From NCBI GenBank assembly GCA_017526525.1, contig JAFXRG010000001.1, forward strand, positions 1 through 44,399: DNA of 44,399 bases. Direction: 5' to 3'. This DNA comes from Clostridia bacterium (GTDB taxonomy: Bacteria; Bacillota; Clostridia; Christensenellales; Aristaeellaceae). A program made the position numbers and the translations under genes. Positions 8,020 to 17,204 of the stretch are shown here, piece after piece. The notes below the pieces were generated by a model. The model did no database searches. It worked only from the letters and a program-made list of their open reading frames with translations, and had not been told where the DNA came from. Positions within the stretch are counted from its first letter, which is position 1. Each line of letters starts with the position of its first letter.

Positions 8020-8048
8020 TTGATCTTTCCCCTGAACGGGATTATATT
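8020..8048 (+). promoter_or_regulatory. Probable promoter of the CofE-like gene
   Basis: TTGATC (8020-8025), 17-base spacer, TATATT (8043-8048), about 48 bases before the start codon. Confidence 0.55.
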
Positions 8049-8095
8049 TTCGATTGCGGGTCTTCAGCAGACGGCCCCGGAAAGGAATCAGCACC

Positions 8096-9298
8096 ATGGA
8101 AAAAAACACCAGAAGAGTCGGAACCGTATCCAGGGGAATCCGCTGCCCCATTATCCGCCAGGGAGATGATCTGGCCTCCATTGTTACGGAAAGCGTCCTG
8201 CTGGCCGCCCAGGAAGAAGGCTTTGCCCTGCATGACCGTGACGTCATCGCCGTAACGGAATCCATTGTCGCCCGGGCCCAGGGAAACTATGCCTCGGTCA
8301 GGGATATCGCGTCGGATGTCCGCAGCAAGTGCGGCGGCGAAACCGTCGGTGTCATCTTCCCCATCCTGAGCCGCAACCGCTTTGCCATCTGCCTGCGGGG
8401 CATCGCCATGGGCGCGAAAAAAATCGTGCTCATGCTCTCCTATCCCTCGGATGAAGTGGGCAATGAACTGGTCAGCCTGGACAAGGTGGACGAGGCCGGT
8501 GTCAATCCCTATTCCGATGTGCTGTCCCTGAAGCAGTACCGGGATCTTTTCGGTGAAAACAAGCATGAGTTCACCGGCGTGGATTACGTGGCTTACTATT
8601 CCGAAGTCGTGCGGAAAGCCGGCGCGGAAGTCGAAATTGTTTTCGCCAATCAGCCCAAAGCCATCCTGCAGTATACCGACACCGTCATCACCTGCGATAT
8701 TCATACCCGTGCCCGCACAAAGCGGATTCTGAAAGCCGCCGGTGCCCGGGTGGTGCTGGGTCTGGATGAAATCCTCAACGCTCCGGTCAACGGAAGCGGC
8801 TGCAACGAAAAATACGGCCTCCTGGGCTCCAATAAGAGCACCGAGGACACCGTCAAGCTCTTCCCCCGGGACTGCGGTCCCCTGGTGGAGGAAATCCAGG
8901 CCCGGGTCCTGAAGGAAACCGGCAAAAAGGTGGAAGTCATGGTGTACGGCGACGGCGCCTTCAAGGATCCCAAGGGCAAAATCTGGGAGCTGGCGGATCC
9001 GGTGGTCTCCCCTGCCCACACTGCCGGCCTCATCGGCACCCCCAATGAGCTGAAGCTCAAGTACCTGGCTGATAATGATTTTGCGCATCTCAGCGGGGAT
9101 GAACTCCGGGCTGCCATTGAAAACAGCATCCGTGCCAAGGACGGCAACCTGAAGGGCCAGATGGCTTCCGAAGGCACCACGCCCCGTCAGCTGACCGACC
9201 TGATCGGTTCCCTGTGCGACCTGACCAGCGGCTCCGGCGACAAGGGAACCCCCGTGGTCCTGGTGCAGGGCTATTTCGACAACTACACCAACGGTTAA
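8096..9298 (+). CDS. CofE-like protein (coenzyme F420-0:L-glutamate ligase family)
   Basis: 400 residues resembling the F420_ligase (CofE/FbiB) family, which in methanogens and actinobacteria adds glutamates to coenzyme F420 with GTP. Supporting stretches are the N-terminal 'GIRCPIIRQGDDLASIV', 'DRDVIAVTESIVARAQGNY' and 'VYGDGAFKDP', all family-like. No other F420 gene (CofC, CofD, FbiC) is in the window, and most Clostridia are not known to make F420. The Firmicutes branch may therefore ligate amino acids to a different acceptor. It is likely cytoplasmic and monocistronic, with its own promoter and a strong terminator. AAAGGA at 8081-8086 sets the start. Confidence 0.8.
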   Translation: MEKNTRRVGTVSRGIRCPIIRQGDDLASIVTESVLLAAQEEGFALHDRDVIAVTESIVARAQGNYASVRDIASDVRSKCGGETVGVIFPILSRNRFAICLRGIAMGAKKIVLMLSYPSDEVGNELVSLDKVDEAGVNPYSDVLSLKQYRDLFGENKHEFTGVDYVAYYSEVVRKAGAEVEIVFANQPKAILQYTDTVITCDIHTRARTKRILKAAGARVVLGLDEILNAPVNGSGCNEKYGLLGSNKSTEDTVKLFPRDCGPLVEEIQARVLKETGKKVEVMVYGDGAFKDPKGKIWELADPVVSPAHTAGLIGTPNELKLKYLADNDFAHLSGDELRAAIENSIRAKDGNLKGQMASEGTTPRQLTDLIGSLCDLTSGSGDKGTPVVLVQGYFDNYTNG

Positions 9299-9324
9299 TC
9301 CAAACCGGACTTTTTCAGGAATGA

Positions 9325-9377
9325 AAAAACTCCCGGGCTGTGGGGCGCTTCTTCGGCGCCGCGGCCCGGGAGTTTTT
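9325..9377. terminator. Bidirectional terminator between convergent genes
   Basis: AAAAACTCCCGGGC (9325-9338) pairs perfectly with GCCCGGGAGTTTTT (9364-9377), with a smaller GGCGC/GCGCC stem inside. A-run and T-run flank the stem, so it can serve both the CofE-like gene and the gene ending at 9388. Confidence 0.9.
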
Positions 9378-9387
9378 CAATGGTTTT

Positions 9388-11223
9388 TTACTTCAGATCC
9401 GTGCGGATAATGTATGCCGTATCGGTCACGGTGCCTTCCGTCCGCAGGTCGTAACCGGTATCTGCCAGTGTCTCCTGCAGGCTGTTCCACGCCTTGAGGG
9501 CATCCGCCCCGTAGCTTTGTACAACGGGCAGCAGCATCATGGCCGCATTTCTTTCCGCCGTGGTCAGGCTGTCCTTCAGGGTCTTCGTTCCGCTCTCCTG
9601 CAGGGTGGCCGCTCCCGCGGACAGCGCCGCGGCGCCGTCGGAAACTTTCTTTGCGCCATCCGCCGCCTGGTCCACGCCTTCCGTATACGTCTTCAGGCCG
9701 GTCACAAAGGTGTTCATCTGATCCAGCTGTTCCTTCAGGGCGTTCAGCTGTTCCCCGGCTGCCTGCGCCTGGGCCAGCTTCTCAGTCACCGTCGGATCCT
9801 TGGCCAGATAAGCCTCTGTGTTTTCCTTTACCAGTTCCTCGGTCTTTTCCTTCACCGCCGCTTCCACCTGGTCCAGCACTTCCTGGCTCTGCATCTGTGC
9901 TTCCACAGCGGCGTTCACCTTCGCGGCCTGTTCTTCCTTCACCAGCCCGGTTTTCAGGGCGGCGGCGTATTTTTCCGCGGTCATCTCAAATCCGGCGGCC
10001 TTCAGCACTGCTTCCAGCACCCTGGCCTTTGCAGCTTCCTGAACCCCTTCCCGGATTTTGCCTTCATTGGCAGCCACCTGTTTCCGGACTTCCGCTTCCA
10101 CCCTGGCTTCCGCCGCGGCCTTCAGCGCTTCGGGATTCAGCTGCTCCGCCGCTCCCTTCAGCACCTCCGCATAGTTTTCCGCCGTCAGCGCCGGAAGGGT
10201 GATCCCGGCCTCCGCCAGTCCGGAAGCCGCAATCTTTTCGTTGGCAGCCGCCAGGATGGAGTTGAAGATCTGCGTGGCGCCGCCGTTCAGGGCTTCATTG
10301 TTCTTTTTCAGGGTGCCCAGTCCGGTGTTCAGCGCGGATGCGCCGTCCGCCAGTTCCTTCGCCCCGGCGGATACCTGCAGGGCGCCGTCGTCCAGGTCCT
10401 TCAGACCCTTGTTCAGTTCGTTCAGTTTATCCGTCACCGGCTTCAGTTTCCCTTCGGTTGCCGGCATCTCCTGCCCCATCAGCAGGGCAGTCAGGGCCTG
10501 GGTCAATCCGTCCATTTCCGCGTTCAGGTCCGTATCCCCGATTTTCGTGGTGATCTCCCGGCAGGCCGCCGCCAGCGGATCCGAGGTGCTGACCGTCATC
10601 ATCCATCCCAGGTCGGCATGATCGGCATGGAAAGAAGCGGAGAAGGAAACCGGCAGGTGCAGGGCTTCATCGCTGTTGGGAACCGCCCAGCCTACCAGCA
10701 CCGGACGGTCCATTTCCGTCAGTACCGTTGCGTTCTCGGTCTTCAGGGCGCTGATGCCTTTCTCCGGCAGCGGCAAAGCGCTCACCGCCAGCGCCGGCGC
10801 CTGTCCCTCTGTTTTGTAGGTAACGGTCAGAACGGCTTCGCCGGTCTTTTCCTTCAGTTCCGCAGCGGAGATCTTTTCCCCGTCCAGGGTCAGGGTCACC
10901 ACCGGCAGCACCGCCGGCGTTTTATCGGAAGTTCCCTGGTAGGTAATGCTCTTTCCCTCCGCCTTCCAGGTAATCGTCTCCCCATCCAGGGTAAAGGTCT
11001 CTTTTCCTCCGGCGTTCCGGATCTCCTTCAGCCCGGTGCGGTCCGTCAGTTCCGCCGCTTCATCGGGATTCTCCAGGCGGATGCTGTCCGTCACGCTCTT
11101 TACGTTGCCTTCCGGATCCGCCACCACATAAACCCGTTCATGCCGGGCAGTCTCTCCTCCCGCGCAGGTGCATCCCAGCGCCATCGCTGCGGTCAGCATC
11201 AAAGCAATAATCTTTTTATTCAT
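9388..11223 (-). CDS. Secreted coiled-coil partner of an MMPL/RND exporter (YhgE/Pip-like repeats)
   Basis: 611 residues. The signal peptide 'MNKKIIALMLTAAMALGC' ends in a Cys and may be a lipoprotein signal, although the lipobox (ALGC) is atypical. A beta-rich N-terminal part (30-260) is followed by motifs such as 'DLDDGALQVSAGAKELADGA' and 'GVDQAADGAKKVSDGAAALS'. These 'GAxxLxxGA' heptads are typical of YhgE/Pip proteins and of soluble domains tied to MMPL exporters. A long Ala/Glu-rich helical stretch (about 345-490) lies between two such blocks. It starts 28 bases after the MMPL gene stop, on the same strand, so the two probably form one export system. It likely sits outside the membrane. 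No enzymatic residues are seen. Confidence 0.75.
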   Translation of the reverse strand: MNKKIIALMLTAAMALGCTCAGGETARHERVYVVADPEGNVKSVTDSIRLENPDEAAELTDRTGLKEIRNAGGKETFTLDGETITWKAEGKSITYQGTSDKTPAVLPVVTLTLDGEKISAAELKEKTGEAVLTVTYKTEGQAPALAVSALPLPEKGISALKTENATVLTEMDRPVLVGWAVPNSDEALHLPVSFSASFHADHADLGWMMTVSTSDPLAAACREITTKIGDTDLNAEMDGLTQALTALLMGQEMPATEGKLKPVTDKLNELNKGLKDLDDGALQVSAGAKELADGASALNTGLGTLKKNNEALNGGATQIFNSILAAANEKIAASGLAEAGITLPALTAENYAEVLKGAAEQLNPEALKAAAEARVEAEVRKQVAANEGKIREGVQEAAKARVLEAVLKAAGFEMTAEKYAAALKTGLVKEEQAAKVNAAVEAQMQSQEVLDQVEAAVKEKTEELVKENTEAYLAKDPTVTEKLAQAQAAGEQLNALKEQLDQMNTFVTGLKTYTEGVDQAADGAKKVSDGAAALSAGAATLQESGTKTLKDSLTTAERNAAMMLLPVVQSYGADALKAWNSLQETLADTGYDLRTEGTVTDTAYIIRTDLK

Positions 11224-11251
11224 CCTGATCCCTTCCTCTCTGAACTTTCTC

Positions 11252-13318
11252 TCAGGCAGCCTTTTTCATTCCGGCTGTGGTGTGAACAATCACTTTATCC
11301 ATAATCATCAGCACCGCGGGCAGCAGGAACAGCACCACCGCCACACTCAGCAGTGCGCCCCGGGCAATCAGCTTGCACATGGAGGAAATAATGGCCACAT
11401 TGGAATAAAGGCCAACGCCGAATGTAGCCGCGAAGAACCCAAGGCCGCTGACCAGCACGCTTTGCGCCGCGGAGGAAACAGCATCCTCAACAGCTTCCTT
11501 TTTCTTCATACCGTTCACCCGGTTTTGCCGGTAGCGTGTGGTCATCAGAATCGCGTAGTCCACCGTGGCGCCCAGCTGGATCGTGGAAATCAGAATCGGT
11601 CCCACAAAGGGCAGCTCCTGCTTCAGGTAGAACGGAATGCACAGGTTGGCCGCGATGGCCAGCTCAATCACTGCCACCAGCAGCACCGGCAGCGTAATCG
11701 ACCGCTGCACCAGCAGGATAATCACGAAAATCGCAATAATGGAAATCAGGCTGACCACCGTGAAGTCCCGGTCGGTGCAGGCAATCAGGTCCTTCGTGCA
11801 GGGCGCCTCACCGATCAGCATGCCGCCCTGGTCGTATTTCTTCATGATGCCGTTCAGGCGGTCAATCTGGGCGTTCACCTCATCGGAGGAAATCACGTAG
11901 CCACTGTTGACCAGCATCAGCTGATACCGTTCTCCCTTCACCAGCTTCAGCACATCCGGCGGCAGGATCGATTCCGGAATGCCCGCGCCCAGCAGGCTGT
12001 CGATGCCCAGCACGCTCCGGACCCCGTCCACCTGTTCCATTTCCTTCGTCATGTCCCGCACCTCGTTCTGCGGCACATCGGCGTCCACCAGCAGCAGGTG
12101 GGTCGTCGACATATCGAAGGTTTCCTCCAGCTTGCGGTTCGCCTGAATGGATTCCAGCTCCGGAGGCATCACCTTGCTCATGTCATAGTAAACTTTCACG
12201 TTGCTGTAGCCATAAAAGGCCGGGAAAATCATCACCACCAGCACCACCGCCAGGGCTTTGTAGTGCTTGGTCACAAACCGGCTGATGCCTTTCACGCCGG
12301 GCAGCAGCGGCTTGTGGCTGGTTTTCACAATCGCCCCGTCCAGGGCGCGGATCACACAGGGCAGCAGGGTTACCGTTCCCAGCACGCCCAGGATGACGCC
12401 CTTGCTCATGACGATGCCCAGGTCCTTGCCCAGTGTGAAACTCATGAAGCAGATGCTCACAAACCCGGCAATGGTCGTCAGGGATGATCCGAGAATGGAG
12501 GTGAAGGTCTGGTGAATGGCGTTGGCCATGGCCTCATCCTTGTCCTCCGTCAGGGTCTTCTGCTCCTTATAGCTGTGCCACAGGAAGATGGAGTAGTCCA
12601 GGGTCACGGCCAGCTGCAGCACCGCGGCAACTGCTTTGGTAATGTAGCTGATTTCTCCCAGGAACCAGTTGCTGCCCATGTTCCAGAGCACGGAAATCCC
12701 AATGCAGCCCAGGAAAATCAGCGGCAGCAGGAAGGAATCCATCGTCAGCATCAGCACCACCGCGCACAGCGCCACGGCGATGGCCACATAAATCGCTTCC
12801 TGGTCCTCCACCAGCTTCCGGGTATCGGTAACCACCGCGGACAGGCCGCTGACAAAAGTCTTTTCACCGGCGGTCTTCCTCACCCGGCTGATGGCGTCCA
12901 TGGTTTCCTCGGAAGAGGAACCTTCATCAAAGAAAACGGCGGAAAGCATGCAGTCGCCCCGCTGGAACTTTTCCCGCAGCTCATCGGGAATGATTTCCAA
13001 AGGAAGCTTTCCCTTTGTCAGGGATGCATAGCCGATTACGGAATCCACATGCGGTATTTCCCGCAGGGCATTTTCCATTTCCTGCTGATCGTTCAGGCTC
13101 ATCCCCTCCGTAATCAGCAGGGAGAACGCTCCCTTTCCGAAATCCTTCAGCAGGATCTCCTGGCCCTGAACGGTTTCCAGATCCTGCGGCAGGTAGTACA
13201 GCAGGTCGTATTTCGTCTTCGTGTGGACCATGCCCAGCACGGAAGGCACCACCAGCGCAATGCACAGGAGAATCACAAGCACCCTGTGCTGAACCAGTCC
13301 CTTGGTGAATCCTTTCAC
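11252..13318 (-). CDS. MMPL/RND-family exporter
   Basis: 688 residues with the RND layout: TM1 (about 12-28, 'VLVILLCIALVVPSVLG'), an extracytoplasmic loop, five TM segments (about 170-340), a repeat of TM1 ('ALAVVLVVMIFPAFYGYS'), a second loop and a final TM cluster. The motifs 'QLAVTLDYSIFLWHSYKE' and 'QLGATVDYAILMTTRYRQ' are the duplicated MMPL signature with the TM4/TM10 Asp that carries protons. Substrates in this family are often lipids, peptides or drugs; here unknown. The start is taken as GTG at 13318 because GGGAGG lies 8 bases upstream; the preceding 30 in-frame codons overlap the operator region and look unnatural. It is divergent from the TetR gene, which probably represses it. 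Confidence 0.88.
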   Translation of the reverse strand: MKGFTKGLVQHRVLVILLCIALVVPSVLGMVHTKTKYDLLYYLPQDLETVQGQEILLKDFGKGAFSLLITEGMSLNDQQEMENALREIPHVDSVIGYASLTKGKLPLEIIPDELREKFQRGDCMLSAVFFDEGSSSEETMDAISRVRKTAGEKTFVSGLSAVVTDTRKLVEDQEAIYVAIAVALCAVVLMLTMDSFLLPLIFLGCIGISVLWNMGSNWFLGEISYITKAVAAVLQLAVTLDYSIFLWHSYKEQKTLTEDKDEAMANAIHQTFTSILGSSLTTIAGFVSICFMSFTLGKDLGIVMSKGVILGVLGTVTLLPCVIRALDGAIVKTSHKPLLPGVKGISRFVTKHYKALAVVLVVMIFPAFYGYSNVKVYYDMSKVMPPELESIQANRKLEETFDMSTTHLLLVDADVPQNEVRDMTKEMEQVDGVRSVLGIDSLLGAGIPESILPPDVLKLVKGERYQLMLVNSGYVISSDEVNAQIDRLNGIMKKYDQGGMLIGEAPCTKDLIACTDRDFTVVSLISIIAIFVIILLVQRSITLPVLLVAVIELAIAANLCIPFYLKQELPFVGPILISTIQLGATVDYAILMTTRYRQNRVNGMKKKEAVEDAVSSAAQSVLVSGLGFFAATFGVGLYSNVAIISSMCKLIARGALLSVAVVLFLLPAVLMIMDKVIVHTTAGMKKAA

Positions 13319-13402
13319 AATTTCTTCCTCCCATCCGGCATTGTTTTTAAACACCGTGTTGACTTTCTCAACGCTGATAATTATAATGACTGTCGTGATC
13401 GA

Positions 13403-13475
13403 AATCAATAATCACATTGATTAATGATCGTCTGTTAATCAACAGAGCTATCCGGAACAGGCAGTTAGTCAACAG
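13403..13475. promoter_or_regulatory. Candidate TetR operators between tetR and the exporter operon
   Basis: AATCAAT-6-ATTGATT (13403-13422) is an inverted repeat with perfect 7-bp arms. Further right are CTGTTAATCAACAG (13432-13445) and CAGTTAGTCAACAG (13462-13475), two related near-palindromes 30 bp apart. All lie in the divergent intergenic region. Binding by the adjacent TetR protein is inference. Confidence 0.5.
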
Positions 13476-13510
13476 AAAAGCCATTTTTGTTCAGGAAAGA
13501 AGGATTTTTC

Positions 13511-14080
13511 ATGGAAGAAATGAAGAAGGAAGACCGGCGCGTGCGGCGCACAAAAAAAATCCTGACCCAGGCGCTGATGCAGCTGATGCAGGAAAAGCAG
13601 GTCAAGGAAATCACCGTCCGGGAACTGACGGATCTGGCGGATATGAACCGCGGCACTTTCTACCTTTATTACAGGGATGTTTACGATATGCTGGAAAAAC
13701 TGGAAGACAGCATGTTTGAAGCCCTGGACAGCATCGCCGCCAGCCACGAAACCGATGCCGCCCATCAGGATACCAAACCCATCCTGCTGGATCTTTTCGG
13801 CTTTATCGGTGAAAACCGTGAAATCGTCCGGGTCCTTCTCAGCCCCCAGGGAGATATGAAATTTCTCCACAGGCTGTATGATGTCATCCGGGAACGGTGG
13901 CTTACCGCCTTCCCGGATTCCGGCATAAAAGAAAATGAAGCGGATCAGGATTACCGCTTCACTTTCGCAATTTACGGAACAGCCGGTCTCATCCGGGCCT
14001 GGGTCAACCGGGGCTGCACGGAACCCGCCGTCCGGATGGCGGAGCTGGCGGATACCCTGATCCGCCGGGGCAGCCTGTAA
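13511..14080 (+). CDS. TetR/AcrR-family transcriptional regulator
   Basis: 189 residues. The N-terminal helix-turn-helix is clear: 'RVRRTKKILTQALMQLMQEK', 'ITVRELTDLADMNRGTFYLY' and 'YYRDVYDMLEKLE'. The rest is helical and would form the ligand and dimer domain. AGAAGGA about 8 bases upstream sets the start at 13511. Being divergent from the MMPL operon, it most likely represses that exporter and responds to its substrate. It converges with the DUF218 gene, leaving only 7 bases between the stops and no evident terminator. Confidence 0.9.
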   Translation: MEEMKKEDRRVRRTKKILTQALMQLMQEKQVKEITVRELTDLADMNRGTFYLYYRDVYDMLEKLEDSMFEALDSIAASHETDAAHQDTKPILLDLFGFIGENREIVRVLLSPQGDMKFLHRLYDVIRERWLTAFPDSGIKENEADQDYRFTFAIYGTAGLIRAWVNRGCTEPAVRMAELADTLIRRGSL

Positions 14081-14087
14081 CGAATTC

Positions 14088-14933
14088 TTATTCCTCCTGC
14101 TTCACCGCGTCCAGCGGGGGAAGTTCATGGATGTCATAGGTGTTGTAGTAGATTTCATAGGCGGTTTCCACATCCCCGGAAAGCTCAATCAGCGCCCCGG
14201 CCTGGAACATGACGGACAGCTTTCCGCTGGGCGCATGCCATGCGGCATTGCTGACCACTTCAATCCCGCTGTCCTGCAGAATGGCCTGTGCACCGAAAAG
14301 CAAAACCCCCGTGGCAATGTGATAGTCGCTGGAAATAATGGCGATCTTCTTCACCTGCGGGTACTGTTCTCTGAGGATCTCCAGGGTGTACACTGCGTTC
14401 TGGGCCGTGGTCAGGGACTGATCCTCCCGGATCAGCCGGGAAGCCTCCACGCCCTGGGCCTCCAGCCATTCCGTCATCCGTCCGGCTTCCGTAACCGATG
14501 GATCCCTGGCGGCAGTTCCGCCGCCCGTGCAGGCGATCAGGGCGTTCGGATACTTCCGGGAAGCCGCAAGAACGGTCTTCAGCCGCTGCACAAGCTCATC
14601 CCGCATCGTTCCGTTCGCGTTCAGCTGAAAGCCCAGCGCCACCAGGCACAGGGAATCATCCTCCGGCAGTCCCTCCGGCAATACTGCGTTCACCGTCACC
14701 GGCGCCTGCCACAGATCCATGATCTTCGTCCATTTTTCACCGGCCGCCGGATCGATTTCCGCTATCTTTGCCAGCGCTTCGTCATCCCGCTTCGCATCTG
14801 TGGCATAGCGAACCACGGTCCGTTCAACCAGCTGCTGAACCGCATCATCGGTCTCTTCCTGCGCCATGGCCGGAAAAACCGCCGCCAGGCAGATGCACAA
14901 TGCCAGGATCATCATTATTCTGAAACTTTTCAT
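14088..14933 (-). CDS. Secreted DUF218 (YdcF/SanA/ElyC-like) protein
   Basis: 281 residues with a signal peptide (MKSFRIMMILALCICLAAVF, then 'AMA'). The DUF218 core spans about 95-240: 'LVALGFQLNANGTMRDELVQ' with R at the RL position, 'ALIACTGGGTA', 'TEAGRMTEWL', 'SLTTAQNAVYTLEILR' and 'KIAIISSDYHIATG'. Proteins of this family act in envelope polymer metabolism or vancomycin resistance in E. coli, but their chemistry is poorly known. Classical members are membrane-anchored; this one seems exported. AGAGG precedes the ATG by about 10 bases. It follows the terminator of ispH-rpsA, so it is likely an independent unit. A palindrome-like GGAAAGCGTTTTCC (14977-14990) lies upstream. Confidence 0.85.
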   Translation of the reverse strand: MKSFRIMMILALCICLAAVFPAMAQEETDDAVQQLVERTVVRYATDAKRDDEALAKIAEIDPAAGEKWTKIMDLWQAPVTVNAVLPEGLPEDDSLCLVALGFQLNANGTMRDELVQRLKTVLAASRKYPNALIACTGGGTAARDPSVTEAGRMTEWLEAQGVEASRLIREDQSLTTAQNAVYTLEILREQYPQVKKIAIISSDYHIATGVLLFGAQAILQDSGIEVVSNAAWHAPSGKLSVMFQAGALIELSGDVETAYEIYYNTYDIHELPPLDAVKQEE

Positions 14934-15007
14934 GGAATTTTAACCTCTCTTTTCCCGAAAGATTCCGTCCCGGGCCGGAAAGCGTTTTCCCGAAGCTCCC
15001 GGGGTAT

Positions 15008-15040
15008 AAAAAGAGCTGTGACCGTTACAATCACAGCTCT
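15008..15040 (-). terminator. Terminator of the cmk-plsC-ispH/rpsA cluster
   Basis: On the minus strand AGAGCTGTGA, a 9-base loop and TCACAGCTCT form a perfect 10-bp stem followed by TTTTATA. It lies 14 bases after the ispH/rpsA stop. Confidence 0.9.
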
Positions 15041-15053
15041 GTAATTTTGAGGA

Positions 15054-17105
15054 TTATTCTTCGGTCTTTTCTTCGGCCTTTTCCTCGGCAGCTTCCACAA
15101 CGCCTTCCACCGCTTCGGCAACATGCTCGGCGACGGTATCGTCGGAAGCGACGATTTCGTACTCAGCTTCCGGCGCGGCATCTTCTTCCGCAGCGGGAAC
15201 TTCGGGTTCCAGCACCTGGCGGATGCTCAGGCTGATGCGCTTCTTCTCGGGATCCACGCCCAGAACCTTGACCTTGACTTCCTCGCCTACCTTCACCGCG
15301 TCTTCCACCTTGGCCACGCGGGTCGTGGCGCACTGGCTGATATGAACCAGTCCGTCCAGACCTGGCTCCAGTTCAACAAACGCGCCGAAGTCGGTGATGC
15401 GAACCACCTTGCCGTCCACGATCTCGCCTTCCGGATACTTCTCGGCCGCGTTCTCCCATGGATGGGGCTGCAGCTGCTTGTAACCCAGCTGGATGCGTTC
15501 CTTTTCCCGGTCCAGGCTCAGAACCTTCACGTCCACTTCCTGGTTGGGCTTTACAACCTCGCTGGGATGCTTGATGCGGCCCCAGCTCAGGTCGGTGATA
15601 TGAATCAGGCCGTCCACGCCGCCCACATCCACAAAGGCGCCGAAGTCGGTCAGCCGGCGGACGATTCCGTGAATCACGACGCCCTCTTCCAGCTTCTCCC
15701 AGGCTTCCTTCTTCTTTGCGGCGGATTCTTCCGCCACAACGGCCTTGCGGCTGCCGACAACGCGCTTCTTCTGCTTGTCGACCTCGATGATTTTCAGCTT
15801 CATTTCCTTGCCGACGAAATCGGAAATCTTTTCCACATAGCGCTGGCTCAGCTGGCTGGCCGGCACAAACGCGCGCACGCCGCCGATATCAGCAATCAGG
15901 CCGCCCTTGACGGCTTCCTTGCCGACGGCGTCCACATATTCGTTCGCTTCGTATTTTTCCATCAGGGCGTCCCACGCCTTGCGGTTGACGATATTGCGCT
16001 GGCTCAGCAGCACGTTTCCTTCTCCGTCGTTGACTTTCACGACCTCGACTTCGATTTCATCGTCCAGTTTGACATCCTGATCAACCAGATCCGCGCGCTT
16101 GATCAGACCGTCCGCCTTGTAGCCGATGCTGACGCAGACTTCATCCTCGGTGATCTGTACGACTTTTCCGGTCAACGTCTGTCCGGGCCGGATCCTCACC
16201 AGAGTAGATTCAACTTCTGCCATGAAGTCATTGTGGTTTTCTTCCTCGATGGGTTGGGTCAGGTCCTTGTTCTCCAGTTCGCTCATGCGTGTGACAACCT
16301 CCTTAAGTGAATCCGTCGGCGTGGAAGCACCGGCGGTGATTCCAATCTTTTCGGAATCTGTATTTGCAAAGGCGGGCGGAATCTCCGCCGCACTCTCTAC
16401 CAATAGGGTCCTGGCGCATCTGCTTTTGCAGATGTCGTAGAGCTTTCGTGTGTTTGCGCTGTTCCGGCCGCCTACCACGATCATGGCGTCCATCCGGCCG
16501 GCCAGCTCCGCCGCTTCTTTCTGGCGGATTTCCGTAGCATTGCAGATGGTGCAGTGGATTTCCGGGTTCCGGATCTTCCGCCGGAGCACCTCTGCCACGG
16601 CTTCCCACTTTGCCGGAGGAAAGGTGGTCTGGCTCACTGCCACGGCTTTTTCGGTTTCCGGCAGGCTTTCCGCCTCTTCCGGCGTACCGACCACCCATAC
16701 CGGTCCGCGTGCCCAGCCCGCGGTTCCCTGAACCTCCGGATGTTCCTTTTCCCCGACCAGGATCACCGGGGTTCCGTCCCGGGAGGATTCATCCACAATC
16801 CGATGCATTTTGCTGACGAAAGGACAGGTCAGGTCCAGCACGGGGTTCCCGGCCTTTTTGAGCTGCTCCGTCACCGCACGGGAAACCCCGTGGCTTCGGA
16901 TCAGCACCCGGCGGTTCCCGGCCTCCTCCGCGCTTTCCACGGGGTCAAGGCCTTTCTGCGCCAGACGGGCGACCACCAGGGGATTATGAATCAGTTCCCC
17001 CAGCGTACAGGACGGAATGCCGTCCTCTGCCGCCTCTTCGGCTTTCTCCACGGCCCGCCGGACGCCCATGCAAAAGCCGGCGTGAGCAGCTACCTCCAGA
17101 GACAT
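15054..17105 (-). CDS. ispH-rpsA: Bifunctional IspH (HMBPP reductase) - ribosomal protein S1 fusion
   Basis: 683 residues. Residues 1-280 are IspH, the [4Fe-4S] enzyme for the last step of the MEP isoprenoid pathway. The three cluster cysteines are C12 ('GFCMGV'), C94 ('DLTCPFV') and C188 ('TICNAT'). Active-site residues H40, H72, H122, E124 and the 'NSAN' and 'ASTP' motifs are present. Residues about 300-640 hold four S1 RNA-binding repeats, the last two with clear '[19 protein letters not shown]' and '[20 protein letters not shown]' motifs. An acidic Glu/Ala tail ends the protein. Such fusions are known in Clostridia. AAAGGA lies 8 bases before the ATG. It lies downstream of plsC and cmk, the usual clostridial order. 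Both halves appear functional. Confidence 0.95.
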   Translation of the reverse strand: MSLEVAAHAGFCMGVRRAVEKAEEAAEDGIPSCTLGELIHNPLVVARLAQKGLDPVESAEEAGNRRVLIRSHGVSRAVTEQLKKAGNPVLDLTCPFVSKMHRIVDESSRDGTPVILVGEKEHPEVQGTAGWARGPVWVVGTPEEAESLPETEKAVAVSQTTFPPAKWEAVAEVLRRKIRNPEIHCTICNATEIRQKEAAELAGRMDAMIVVGGRNSANTRKLYDICKSRCARTLLVESAAEIPPAFANTDSEKIGITAGASTPTDSLKEVVTRMSELENKDLTQPIEEENHNDFMAEVESTLVRIRPGQTLTGKVVQITEDEVCVSIGYKADGLIKRADLVDQDVKLDDEIEVEVVKVNDGEGNVLLSQRNIVNRKAWDALMEKYEANEYVDAVGKEAVKGGLIADIGGVRAFVPASQLSQRYVEKISDFVGKEMKLKIIEVDKQKKRVVGSRKAVVAEESAAKKKEAWEKLEEGVVIHGIVRRLTDFGAFVDVGGVDGLIHITDLSWGRIKHPSEVVKPNQEVDVKVLSLDREKERIQLGYKQLQPHPWENAAEKYPEGEIVDGKVVRITDFGAFVELEPGLDGLVHISQCATTRVAKVEDAVKVGEEVKVKVLGVDPEKKRISLSIRQVLEPEVPAAEEDAAPEAEYEIVASDDTVAEHVAEAVEGVVEAAEEKAEEKTEE

Positions 17106-17204
17106 AACCGATATCCTTTCGTTCTGATTACGCTACATCTATAAATATTTTCGTGTTTCCTCCGGAATTTCCTGCAGGCAAAACAAAATTTTTGTAAATT
17201 TTTT

